From Roseovarius aestuariivivens (GTDB lineage: Bacteria > Pseudomonadota > Alphaproteobacteria > Rhodobacterales > Rhodobacteraceae), in contig NZ_SJEY01000002.1 of the NCBI RefSeq assembly GCF_004761875.1, positions 62,001 through 126,000 of the forward strand: a stretch of DNA of 64,000 bases, in the 5' to 3' direction. How positions within the stretch are numbered: the stretch's first letter is position 1; each line of letters opens with the position of its first letter. A model generated the notes under the pieces. The model did not search any database and had not been told where the DNA came from. It was given only the letters and a program-made list of their open reading frames with translations. Shown piece after piece: positions 1 to 11,334 of the stretch. Position numbers and translations under genes: made by a program.

Positions 1-111
1 GTCGCCGCGACACGCCCGCGCGACCTGAACGGGCTGACGCGGCTCTTGGGAGACAAGCGCGCCGAACGATTTGGTCCCGCCTTTCTGGACGTTCTGCACG
101 CGGCGGACTAG
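1..111 (+). CDS. recQ: C-terminal end of probable RecQ helicase (HRDC domain), partial
   Basis: Frame 1 is open from the window edge to a TAG at 109-111, giving 36 residues. The run GDKRAERFGPAFLDVL resembles the last helix of an HRDC domain, the C-terminal nucleic-acid-binding domain of RecQ-type ATP-dependent DNA helicases. The helicase core lies outside the window. The next gene starts 33 bases downstream on the same strand. With so little sequence, another HRDC protein such as RNase D cannot be excluded. Confidence 0.55.
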   Translation, partial: VAATRPRDLNGLTRLLGDKRAERFGPAFLDVLHAAD

Positions 112-144
112 ATCAGCCCGAAATGGAAAGCCAGAGGAACGAGT

Positions 145-906
145 ATGCTGATCGTCGTATCGCCCGCCAAGAAGTTGGACATGAACCCGGTGGAGGGTGT
201 GACCGCCACCAAGCCAAGGTTTCGCAAGGAAGCCGATGAATTGGCCGAGGTGGCGCGTGGACTATCCCGAGGCGAGTTGAAAAAGCTGATGGGGATCAGT
301 GACGATCTCGCCAAGCTGAATGCGGATCGCTTCCGCGATTTCGGCGAGATGGAGCGCAAGCCCGCGGCGCTTGCCTTTGCCGGGGACACGTACCAGGGCC
401 TCGAGGCGAAGAGCCTGGACGCCGAAGAATTGGACTGGGCGCAGGATCACCTGAGGATCCTGTCCGGGCTTTACGGGCTGTTACGTCCGCTTGACGAGAT
501 CGAGCCCTATCGCCTTGAAATGGGCAGTCGACTTAAGACCGGTCTCGGCAAAACGCTCTATGAGTACTGGGGGGACAAGATCGCGAAGCGGCTCAATGCC
601 GATGCCGAGGCCGTCAATGGCGATCTGCTGATCAACTGCGCCAGCCAGGAATATTTCGGCGCAGTCGACCGTGACGCGCTGAAGCTCCGGGTGATCACAC
701 CGATCTTCAAGGAAGTGAAGAACGGCGAGCCGAAGATCGTAAGCTTTTACGCCAAGAAGGCCCGGGGCGCGATGGCGCGGTTTATTGTCCAGAACCGACT
801 GACCAAGGCCGAGGGACTCAAAGACTTCGACACTGGCGGCTACACCTATGACGCCGGGTTTTCAGAAGGAGACGACTGGGTCTTTCTGCGCGACGCGCAG
901 AACTGA
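145..906 (+). CDS. yaaA: Peroxide stress protein YaaA (UPF0246)
   Basis: The 253-residue protein has the expected length for the YaaA/DUF328 family. It opens with MLIVVSPAKKLD; SPAKKLD at residues 6-12 is the family hallmark. Later family blocks seen are LRILSGLYGLLRPLD and LINCASQEYF. In E. coli YaaA is a cytosolic protein that limits free iron and oxidative DNA damage under peroxide stress; the biochemistry is only partly known. A clear AGAGGAA ribosome site precedes the ATG. The gene ends against the stop of the convergent histidine kinase. Confidence 0.93.
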   Translation: MLIVVSPAKKLDMNPVEGVTATKPRFRKEADELAEVARGLSRGELKKLMGISDDLAKLNADRFRDFGEMERKPAALAFAGDTYQGLEAKSLDAEELDWAQDHLRILSGLYGLLRPLDEIEPYRLEMGSRLKTGLGKTLYEYWGDKIAKRLNADAEAVNGDLLINCASQEYFGAVDRDALKLRVITPIFKEVKNGEPKIVSFYAKKARGAMARFIVQNRLTKAEGLKDFDTGGYTYDAGFSEGDDWVFLRDAQN

Positions 907-3108
<2,202 letters not shown>

Positions 3109-3251
3109 ACCCAAAACCTCCCCCGTGGCGGTCCGTCATTTGGCCGCCAGATTGCGGTATCAGGGTGAACAAGTCTTTAAACCCGGCCTCGGAATCGTTG
3201 TCAGCCCAGAATGCGCGTGGCACGATTGAACTCTTTGACAGGGAGGTCGCC

Positions 3252-6200
3252 ATGCTCCGCCATTCATTTGTCGCTTTGATCCTTCTGTGCAGTCTGTTCA
3301 GTGCAAATCTTGCCATAGCCCAGACGGCAGTGCCGGACCGGCGCGAGGTGGTCACCCGCAATGTCGATTTCTACGGTGCTGATCTCGACCCGCTTTTCGA
3401 TACCACGCTCGAAGCCTGCCGTACTGCCTGTTTCGCAAATCCGGCCTGCAGCGCATATACGTTCAACAGCCGGTCCAACGCCTGTTTTTCAAAGCGCGGG
3501 ATTTCAGAACGGCAACCCTACGAAGGCGCGATTTCGGCCGAGTTGTTTCCCACGGACACTCGGGTGCTTGCACAAGCGGAAGCGCGACGTGGCGATCTGG
3601 CATTCCTGTCGGATGCCGATATCGCTCAGGCGCGGGACCTCGCACTTGGAATCGGGGCGCGGCACCCCGGGGGGCAGTGGGATCAGGGGGCAATGCTGGC
3701 TGCCGCGCGCGAACGGCTGACCCAGAACGACTATCTGAACGCCATGCGCTGGACCGGTGCGGCGGTGGCCCTGTCCGACGCCGCCGATCAATGGGCCGAG
3801 TATGCGCGCCTGTCTTTGCTGATTGAGACGCAAAACAACGCGGAGAAATCACGCTACGCACGGCAGGCCCTTCAGGCCGCTATCAATGCCTACCTTCGCG
3901 CGCCGAACGATCCTTTACGTGCTACCGCCTTGATGATCACCGGTGAGGCGCTTGAACGCATGGGACGCGGACGCGACCTTATCCGCGCGCTTCGCCTCGC
4001 GGAGGAAATCCAGCCACGGGCGGATGTGGTCGCCGCGCTTGAAGCAGCGAACGGAAAATACGGTTTCCGGATCACCACTCATCGGTCGGACAACGAAACC
4101 GCATCACCCCGGATCTGCGCAGAGTTTTCTGAACCTCTGATCAAGGCTGGGACCGACTACACGCCCTTCGTACGCCTGCCCGACCCCGGCCTTGTTGTGC
4201 AGGCAGAGGGCGGACAAATCTGCATAGGAGGCGTCGAACACGGCGAGCGTTATCGGATCACGTTTCGCCGTGGCCTTCCTGCCGCGAGCGGAGAGCGTCT
4301 TATCAAAGATGTCGAGATCTCTCAGTATATCCGTGACAGAAGCCCGAGCGCGGGCTTTGGAAGTCGCGCCTACGTCTTGCCAAAGGCCGGCAACGCCGCA
4401 TTGCCGATCGAAACGGTCAATCTGAATGAAGTTGATCTGCTCTTAAGGCGGGCCAGCGACCGCAATCTTCTGCGCACGCTTCAGGACGGATATTTCGGAC
4501 GCCCGCTCAGCGCATATGAAGAGCGCGAGTTTTCGTCAGAGATCGCCGAGGAGGTCTGGCGCGGCACCGGTGCGGTTCAGAACGAACTTAACCGCACGAT
4601 GACCACACGCCTGCCAATGGGTGATATCCTTAGCGATCTCAACCCGGGAATCTATGCCCTGACCGCGCGGGTGCCGGGTGTAGACACCTATGACGATGCC
4701 GGATCGACCCAATGGTTCATCCTGACCGACTTAGGTTTGACCACGTTCAAGGGCACAGACGGCCTGCATGTGATCGTGCGCGGCTTGGGAGATGCCCAAC
4801 CGCGCAAGGATATTACACTCGATCTCCTGTCACGTGCCAATCGGGTGATTGCAAGCCAGACCACGGATGCAAAGGGCCACGCCACCTTTGCACCGGGCCT
4901 GCTGCGCGGAACGGATGGCGCGTCACCGGCGATGATCGTAGCCAAGGCGGACAACGACGATCTGGCGTTTCTGTCGCTTACCGATCCGGCCTTCGATCTT
5001 TCCGACAGAGGGGTCGAAGGACGCCCGCCCGCGCCACCGGTTGACGTCTTTCTTGCCACCGATCGCGGCGCATACCGGCCGGGAGAGACGATCCATGCCA
5101 CAGCGCTTGCCCGCGACGAACAGGCGGCGGCCATTGAACGTCTCCCGCTCACAGCGGTTCTTACGCGACCGGACGGTGTGGAATACCTCCGGCGCCTGTC
5201 ATCCGAGGATGTCGCGGGAGGACATGTTTTCGCACTTCCCGTGGCCGCGACGGCCCCGCGCGGCGGCTGGACGCTCGACATTTTCGGCGAGCCGGAAGCT
5301 GCTCCGCTGGTCAGCCGAACAGTAGTGGTCGAAGATTTCCTTCCCGAACGCATAGATTTCGAGATGGCGCTGCCCGACGGTCCGATCCGGCCCGGCGACA
5401 CCGCGCCGCTCCGGGTCGAGGCCCGGTATCTTTTCGGCGCGCCTGGCGCTGGGCTGGAGGCCGACGGAACCGTCCGCCTGACACCGCTCACAGAGTTGGA
5501 CGCATTTCCAGGTTACCGCTTCGGGCGCCACGACGCTCTCGTCTCGGCGATTTCAACCTATCTCGACGGTGGCGAAACTGACAATGACGGCAAACTAAGC
5601 CTGTCTGTGCCATTGCCAATACCGGCAGTCGCGGATCGGCCCTTCGAGGCCGAAGTGATTCTGGCCATGAAGGAGGGATCCGGCCGCCCGGTCGAGCGCC
5701 GCCTACGCCGCGATCTCGCGCCGGCCGGTCCCATGATCGGCATCAAGCCCCGTTTCGACGGGGTGGTTTCCGAAGGTGCCGAAGCCGCCTTCGAGATCAT
5801 CGGGGTCGCACCCGATCTTACACCGCAGCAGATGGAAGTGTCATGGACCCTCAATCGCATTTCCACCCGGTACCAGTGGTACGAGGAATACGGCAACTGG
5901 AACTGGGAACCGATCACGACACGCAAGCAGGTCGCGACCGGAACGGGAACGACCGGACAGGTCCCGCTTGCTTTGGACGAGCGGGTGGATTGGGGCCGTT
6001 ACGAGCTTTTGGTCGAACGTACCGGTCCTGATTACGTGGCCTCTTCGGTCGAGTTCTATGCCGGTTGGTACGCCCCCGCCGATGCCAGCAGCACCCCCGA
6101 CACACTGGAACTGTCTCTCGACATGCCGGCCTATAGCCCGGGCGACACCGCCGAGCTGCGTTTGGTGCCGCGCTACGCTGGAACCGCGCTGATCGGTGTC

Positions 6201-8684
6201 ATGTCAAACCGGGTCATCACCATGGAGGCGGTCGAGGTGGTTGAGGGTGAGAATCTTGTTCCGCTTGAAGTGACCGAAGACTGGGGTGCCGGGGCCTATG
6301 TCACCGCTCAGGTCATCCGACCCATGAACAAGGACGAAGGCCGCAATCCGGCGCGCGCGCTCGGACTTTCCTACGCAAGGATCGCGCCCGGCACGAAACA
6401 GCTTTCGGTCCGCATCGAAGCCCCGCAGATCGGCACACCGCGCGGCCCGCTGGACGTCGGGCTGACAGTCGACGGGATCGCCGAGGGCGAAACGGCCTTT
6501 GTCACTCTCGCCGCCGTGGATCTGGGCATCCTTAACCTGACCGGCTTCGAAAGCCCCAATCCGTCTGCACATTACTTCGGACAGCGCCGCCTCGGGGTCG
6601 AGATCCGTGATCTTTATGGGCGATTGATCAACGGTATGACCGGCGCGGAGGGACGCGTGCGTTCTGGCGGTGATGCCGGAAACAGGGTCGGAACCCAAGC
6701 GCCGCGCCCGACAGAGGAGTTGGTGGCGTTCTTTTCCGGACCCGTCGCAGTGGGGCCGGACGGCCGCGCCGCACTCAGCTTCGACATACCCGATTTCAAC
6801 GGCACGGTCAGGCTCATGGCAGTGGCCTGGAGCCCGTCTGCAGTGGGACAAGCCACGCAAGACACGATCCTGCGCGACCCGGTTGTGATGACAGCCTCGC
6901 TACCGCGCTTTCTGTCCCCAGGTGACGAAAGCAGCCTCTTGCTCGAGATCGTTCATGCCGACGGGTCTGCCGGGCGGACTGGCTTGGATGTCAGCTCAGA
7001 GGGCCTGTCGCTTCTGGGCCCGGTGCCATCCGGCCTTGATCTCGCAGAGGGAGAGAAACTGACATTGAGGTTGCCTATCCGCGCAGGGGATACCGCCGAT
7101 CAGAGCCTGCGGATTGCTCTGACCACACCCGATGGCCAACAGCTTACCAAAAATCTTATTCTGGGAGTGCGCGCGAACGATCCTGCAATTGCGACCACCC
7201 GGCGCTTTACGCTGGCCGCTGGCGACAGCGTCAGCCTGGGTTCGGATATCTTCGCCGGTCTTCGGCAAGGCACCGGTCAGGCCGTATTGTCGGCAGGCGC
7301 CTTGGCGAAACTCGACGTGCCGGGTCTTCTGACGTCGCTTGACAGATATCCGTACGGCTGTACCGAGCAGATCGTTTCGCGCGGCTTGCCATTGCTTTAT
7401 TTCAACGGCGTCGCGGGCGCCATGGGCCTTGCAGACGAAACCCAGATCGCCGCGAGCATCGATCAATCCATCGCCCGGGTACTTACACGGCAAAGCGCGG
7501 GCGGTGGCTTTGGCCTTTGGCGGGCAGACTCCGGTGATTTCTGGCTTGATGCCTACGTTACCGATTTCCTGTCACGCGCCCGCAACGAAGGCTTCAAGGT
7601 TCCTCAACAAGCCTATGCCATGGCCTTGGACAATCTGCGAAATCGCGTGAACTATGCCCCGGATTTCGACGAGGGCGGCGAAGATATCGCCTATGCGCTG
7701 ATGGTGCTCGCGCGCGAGCGCGTCGCCCGCATGGGCGATCTACGCTATTACGCAGATGTAAAGGCCAACGGCCTTGGTACGCCCTTGGCTTTGGCGCAAC
7801 TGGGCGCAGCGCTTGCCGCCTATGGCGATCAAACGCGCGCCGACCGGATGTTCGCAATGGCCCTCCACCGGATAATCAACAACAATAGTCCGGAGTCCCA
7901 TCATTGGCGTGCCGATTACGGCACTCAACGACGCGATCGCGCCGGTCTCCTGACCCTTGCGGCGGAAGCCAACAGTGACGTTGTGGACCTGTCTGCACTT
8001 GCCGGCACGCTTGGCGCCGACGCGCCGCATCTTTCAACGCAAGAGCAGGCCTGGACACTTCTGGCTGCCAAGGCGCTTTTGCGAGCGCCTTCTGCGGCGA
8101 CGCTGACGCTTGACGGTACACCGATCACGGGTCCTCTGGTTCACCGTTTCACGGCGGATGGGCCCACGAAAACGCTTGGCAACACTGGCGCGCGGCCTGT
8201 CGAAATCACCCTCACAACTATCGGGGTGCCCACCGTTGCGCCAGAGGCAGGCGGATACGGATATGCTATCGAACGGGCCTATTATGACCTTGAAGGCGCG
8301 CGGATCGACCTTGGCGCGGTGCCCACGGGCAGCCGGCTTGTAACAGTTCTTACGGTCCGGCCCTTCGAACGGGGCGAAGCGCGTCTGATGATTGATGACC
8401 CGCTTCCGGCGGGGTTTGAGATCGACAACCCCGCGCTGCTGCGCTCGGGCGATATTCGCGCGCTTGACTGGCTGAAAACGACCGAAGCAAGACATACTGA
8501 ATTCCGCGCCGAACGGTTTCTCGCGGCCGTGGATTGGCGCTCGGACGACCCCTTTCAGCTCGCCTATATTGTCCGTGCCGTCAGCCCCGGCAGCTATCAC
8601 CACCCGGCCGCGTCGGTCGAGGATATGTACCGCCCGCAATACCGCGCAAGAACGGCCACCGGCCGCATGGAGGTTGTCGAGTGA
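3252..8684 (+). CDS. Alpha-2-macroglobulin family protein with N-terminal PAN/Apple domain
   Basis: The frame is open from 2985, but the ATG at 3252 follows AGGGAGG and begins a good signal peptide ending near NLAIAQ, giving 1810 residues. After the signal comes a Cys-rich PAN/Apple-like module (CRTACFANPACSAYTFNS), then macroglobulin domains and the thioester-domain motif CTEQ at residues 1370-1373 (Cys 1370), so the thioester is probably functional. Bacterial alpha-2-macroglobulins are periplasmic protease traps and are usually encoded beside PBP1C, which repairs peptidoglycan; pbpC is two genes downstream. The stop overlaps the GTG start of the next gene, so translation is probably coupled. 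Confidence 0.94.
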   Translation: MLRHSFVALILLCSLFSANLAIAQTAVPDRREVVTRNVDFYGADLDPLFDTTLEACRTACFANPACSAYTFNSRSNACFSKRGISERQPYEGAISAELFPTDTRVLAQAEARRGDLAFLSDADIAQARDLALGIGARHPGGQWDQGAMLAAARERLTQNDYLNAMRWTGAAVALSDAADQWAEYARLSLLIETQNNAEKSRYARQALQAAINAYLRAPNDPLRATALMITGEALERMGRGRDLIRALRLAEEIQPRADVVAALEAANGKYGFRITTHRSDNETASPRICAEFSEPLIKAGTDYTPFVRLPDPGLVVQAEGGQICIGGVEHGERYRITFRRGLPAASGERLIKDVEISQYIRDRSPSAGFGSRAYVLPKAGNAALPIETVNLNEVDLLLRRASDRNLLRTLQDGYFGRPLSAYEEREFSSEIAEEVWRGTGAVQNELNRTMTTRLPMGDILSDLNPGIYALTARVPGVDTYDDAGSTQWFILTDLGLTTFKGTDGLHVIVRGLGDAQPRKDITLDLLSRANRVIASQTTDAKGHATFAPGLLRGTDGASPAMIVAKADNDDLAFLSLTDPAFDLSDRGVEGRPPAPPVDVFLATDRGAYRPGETIHATALARDEQAAAIERLPLTAVLTRPDGVEYLRRLSSEDVAGGHVFALPVAATAPRGGWTLDIFGEPEAAPLVSRTVVVEDFLPERIDFEMALPDGPIRPGDTAPLRVEARYLFGAPGAGLEADGTVRLTPLTELDAFPGYRFGRHDALVSAISTYLDGGETDNDGKLSLSVPLPIPAVADRPFEAEVILAMKEGSGRPVERRLRRDLAPAGPMIGIKPRFDGVVSEGAEAAFEIIGVAPDLTPQQMEVSWTLNRISTRYQWYEEYGNWNWEPITTRKQVATGTGTTGQVPLALDERVDWGRYELLVERTGPDYVASSVEFYAGWYAPADASSTPDTLELSLDMPAYSPGDTAELRLVPRYAGTALIGVMSNRVITMEAVEVVEGENLVPLEVTEDWGAGAYVTAQVIRPMNKDEGRNPARALGLSYARIAPGTKQLSVRIEAPQIGTPRGPLDVGLTVDGIAEGETAFVTLAAVDLGILNLTGFESPNPSAHYFGQRRLGVEIRDLYGRLINGMTGAEGRVRSGGDAGNRVGTQAPRPTEELVAFFSGPVAVGPDGRAALSFDIPDFNGTVRLMAVAWSPSAVGQATQDTILRDPVVMTASLPRFLSPGDESSLLLEIVHADGSAGRTGLDVSSEGLSLLGPVPSGLDLAEGEKLTLRLPIRAGDTADQSLRIALTTPDGQQLTKNLILGVRANDPAIATTRRFTLAAGDSVSLGSDIFAGLRQGTGQAVLSAGALAKLDVPGLLTSLDRYPYGCTEQIVSRGLPLLYFNGVAGAMGLADETQIAASIDQSIARVLTRQSAGGGFGLWRADSGDFWLDAYVTDFLSRARNEGFKVPQQAYAMALDNLRNRVNYAPDFDEGGEDIAYALMVLARERVARMGDLRYYADVKANGLGTPLALAQLGAALAAYGDQTRADRMFAMALHRIINNNSPESHHWRADYGTQRRDRAGLLTLAAEANSDVVDLSALAGTLGADAPHLSTQEQAWTLLAAKALLRAPSAATLTLDGTPITGPLVHRFTADGPTKTLGNTGARPVEITLTTIGVPTVAPEAGGYGYAIERAYYDLEGARIDLGAVPTGSRLVTVLTVRPFERGEARLMIDDPLPAGFEIDNPALLRSGDIRALDWLKTTEARHTEFRAERFLAAVDWRSDDPFQLAYIVRAVSPGSYHHPAASVEDMYRPQYRARTATGRMEVVE

Positions 8685-9259
8685 CCGGGCAAACAGTGGC
8701 CGTAGCACATTGGACCGCGCTTGACCGTGAGGGAGAAGACCAGTGCCGCCTCGCGCGCGAAGAAGCGGGATGGATCCTCATTGGGCATGCACGGTTCCGC
8801 GACGAGGCCGGATTTGCCGCTCTGGATTACGTGGTGCGCTGCGATACGGATTGGCAAACTCTGACCGCCGATATCGCGGGAACCCGCGGGGATCGGGACG
8901 TGAAGCTGCACATCCTTCGTGACGGTGCGTCGTGGCATATCAATGGCCAGCTACAAACCGGTCTGGCCGATGCCCGCGACATCGACCTGGGGTTCACTCC
9001 AGCCACGAACCTGATGCCCGTGCGAAAGCTGCGCGACGGTGGTTCTGATGAACGGTGCCTGTGCGCCGCGTGGCTCGACTATCCGGACACGGCGCTACGT
9101 CCGCTCGATCAGATCTACCGGGTCGGGGACGGCGCGGCGCTCATCGACTATCGCGCCAAGCAAACCAGCACGACGACCACGTTGGCGGTCGATGCGTCGG
9201 GCTTTGTCACGCTTTACCCGGGCCTTTGGCAGGGAAAGGTCGAGCATGCGCCGGTTTGA
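8681..9259 (+). CDS. Putative glycolipid-binding domain protein (PF06475-like)
   Basis: The 192-residue protein starts at a GTG that overlaps the previous stop (GTGA). The frame is open further upstream, but that stretch lies inside the macroglobulin gene. Pattern: HWTALDREGEDQCRL near the start, a central DVKLHILRDGASWHINGQ stretch, and RLY-like C-terminal text ending in VTLYPGLWQGK. This fits the putative glycolipid-binding family, of which one Pseudomonas member was reported to bind glycolipid; function is otherwise unsettled. No signal peptide or membrane helix is seen. Its place between an alpha-2-macroglobulin gene and pbpC, overlapping both, is unusual and suggests an envelope-linked role (inference). 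Confidence 0.78.
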   Translation: MTGQTVAVAHWTALDREGEDQCRLAREEAGWILIGHARFRDEAGFAALDYVVRCDTDWQTLTADIAGTRGDRDVKLHILRDGASWHINGQLQTGLADARDIDLGFTPATNLMPVRKLRDGGSDERCLCAAWLDYPDTALRPLDQIYRVGDGAALIDYRAKQTSTTTTLAVDASGFVTLYPGLWQGKVEHAPV

Positions 9260-11291
9260 TCGCTTTTTTGCCGGGTTCGCGCTTCTTCTTTTTCTGGCGG
9301 GGATCACTCGAGACGGGCTGGACCTTTGGATCGCTCGCACTGAATTACCATCCCGCGTTACGACCCTTTCGACCGAGGTGCGTGACCGAAACGGACATCT
9401 CTTGAGGGTCTACACGGTAGAGGAAGGACGTTGGCGCCTTGCGGTCACACCTGAAACAGTCGATCCGCTCTACCGACAGATGTTGCTGGCCTACGAGGAC
9501 AAGCGCTTCGATCACCATGCAGGTGTCGATCCCATCGCCATGCTGCGCGCTTTGGGCCAGGCGCTATGGCATGGTCGGGTGGTGTCCGGCGGTTCGACCC
9601 TGTCGATGCAGGTGGCGCGACTGCTGGAGAATAGCGGCACGGGCCAACTTGAGGGAAAACTTCGGCAGATTCGGGTCGCCCTCGCCCTCGAACGGCAACT
9701 CGACAAACGGGAGATCTTTCAGCTTTACCTCGAACGTGCGCCCTTTGGCGGAAATCTCGAAGGCATCCGCGCCGCGTCACTGGCCTATTTTGGCAAGGAA
9801 CCGCGCCGCCTGACCCCGGCCGAAGCCGCGCTTTTGGTAGCCCTTCCCCAAGCGCCCGAGGCGCGACGCCCCGACCGGGCGCATCCCTTTGCCGAAGCCG
9901 CGCGCGACAGGGTGCTGCGGCGTTCTTTGGCGGCTGGTATTCTGAGCGCAGATACCCTGCGCGGCGCGCAGGGCGAGCCGGTACCGCATATCCGACTGCC
10001 CTTTCCGCAGCTTGCTCCGCATCTCTCGGACAGGGCAGTCAAAGAGAACCCGCATGCTTGGCAACACGATCTGACGCTGGATGCTTCATTGCAGACCCGC
10101 CTCGAGGCAGTCGCAACCAGAGCCGTGCGTGACTTGCCGGACGGGGTTTCCGCCGCGCTCGTGATTGCGGATCACCGCAGTGGCGAGATTCTCGCCTCAG
10201 TCGGCTCGGCGCGTTACAGCGTTGAACGGCAAGGCTTTGTCGACATGACGCAGGCATTCCGTTCGCCAGGATCGACGCTGAAACCTATCGTCTACGCGCT
10301 TGCGTTCGATAGGGGATTGGCGCACCCGCAAACCTTGATCGACGATCGCCCGGTCCGGTTCGGGCGCTATGCACCGCGCAATTTCGACGGTGCGTTTCGA
10401 GGCATGCTGCCGGTCGCCGAGGCTTTGCGCCTGTCCCTGAATATTCCGGTTGTTCTGCTCTTGAATGAAATCGGTCCGGCGCATCTGATTGAAGCTTTGC
10501 GCAGAAGTGGCGTTGAAAGCCGGCTGCCGGGGGACCGGACTGGACTGGCCGTCGCGCTTGGCGGGATTGGTGTGTCACTGGAAGGGCTGACGCAGCTTTA
10601 TGCGATGCTCGCGAGCGGCGGCCTCGAGCGGCCGCTTCACTGGCGCAAGGACAGTGCCATGGAAACCCAAACGCGGCGGGTGCTTGGCCAAGTGGCGGCA
10701 TGGCAGGTGGGCGATATCCTCGCCGGTCTCACTCCGCCTGCCGGCGCGCCCCGCGACCGTATCGCCTACAAGACCGGCACGTCCTATGGGCATCGCGACG
10801 CTTGGGCTGTAGGGTTTGACGGGGCGCATGTGGCCGCCGTCTGGATCGGACGTCCCGACGGCACGCCGGTGCCAGGGGCCTTTGGCGGCGAACTGGCCGC
10901 GCCGGTTCTCTTCGAGGCGTTTCAACGACTCAAACCGCACGTCGATCCCCTGCCGCCACCGCCGCCGGACACCTTGATCCTGCCGACGGCGCGGCTGCCA
11001 CAGCCCCTGCGCGAATTTGCCGGGCGCGACGCACCCTTCGGACAGGAACCGGATGCGCCCAAACTCATCTTTCCGCCGGACGGCGCAAAGGTGCCAGTCG
11101 GACAAGAGACGCTTGTCGTGAAGCTTCGTGACGGGGTCGCGCCCTTTGCGCTTCTGGCAAACGGCAAACCCTTAATCACCGGTTTGCGCCGGCGAGAGGC
11201 AGAGCTGCCGGGACTCGGATATGGCTACTCGACCCTTTCTGTGATCGACGCCGAAGGCCGCTCTGCCAAGGTGAGAGTATGGATTGAGTAG
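9246..11291 (+). CDS. pbpC: Penicillin-binding protein 1C
   Basis: Starting at the ATG at 9246, which overlaps the previous gene by 14 bases, the protein has 681 residues. One N-terminal membrane anchor (about 8-21) is followed by a GT51 transglycosylase domain with catalytic Glu 84 in EDKRFDHHAGVD. The transpeptidase domain has STLK with nucleophile Ser 343 and KTGTS at 509-513, and there is a PBP1C-type C-terminal beta domain. It polymerises and cross-links peptidoglycan in the periplasm. Pairing with alpha-2-macroglobulin is a known theme: the protease trap and the wall-repair enzyme are thought to act together when the envelope is breached. Confidence 0.95.
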   Translation: MRRFDRFFAGFALLLFLAGITRDGLDLWIARTELPSRVTTLSTEVRDRNGHLLRVYTVEEGRWRLAVTPETVDPLYRQMLLAYEDKRFDHHAGVDPIAMLRALGQALWHGRVVSGGSTLSMQVARLLENSGTGQLEGKLRQIRVALALERQLDKREIFQLYLERAPFGGNLEGIRAASLAYFGKEPRRLTPAEAALLVALPQAPEARRPDRAHPFAEAARDRVLRRSLAAGILSADTLRGAQGEPVPHIRLPFPQLAPHLSDRAVKENPHAWQHDLTLDASLQTRLEAVATRAVRDLPDGVSAALVIADHRSGEILASVGSARYSVERQGFVDMTQAFRSPGSTLKPIVYALAFDRGLAHPQTLIDDRPVRFGRYAPRNFDGAFRGMLPVAEALRLSLNIPVVLLLNEIGPAHLIEALRRSGVESRLPGDRTGLAVALGGIGVSLEGLTQLYAMLASGGLERPLHWRKDSAMETQTRRVLGQVAAWQVGDILAGLTPPAGAPRDRIAYKTGTSYGHRDAWAVGFDGAHVAAVWIGRPDGTPVPGAFGGELAAPVLFEAFQRLKPHVDPLPPPPPDTLILPTARLPQPLREFAGRDAPFGQEPDAPKLIFPPDGAKVPVGQETLVVKLRDGVAPFALLANGKPLITGLRRREAELPGLGYGYSTLSVIDAEGRSAKVRVWIE

Positions 11292-11300
11292 ACAAACCGT

Positions 11301-11322
11301 CCGGGCGGGCACAACCGCCCGG
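11301..11322. terminator. Inverted repeat between convergent pbpC and serA
   Basis: A perfect 8-bp stem, CCGGGCGG at 11301-11308 and CCGCCCGG at 11315-11322, encloses a 6-base loop. It lies between the stop of pbpC and the stop of serA. There is no clear T-run on either side, so it is probably a bidirectional transcript-end hairpin rather than a textbook intrinsic terminator. Confidence 0.6.
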
Positions 11323-11334
11323 AGGTGGTGCAGA

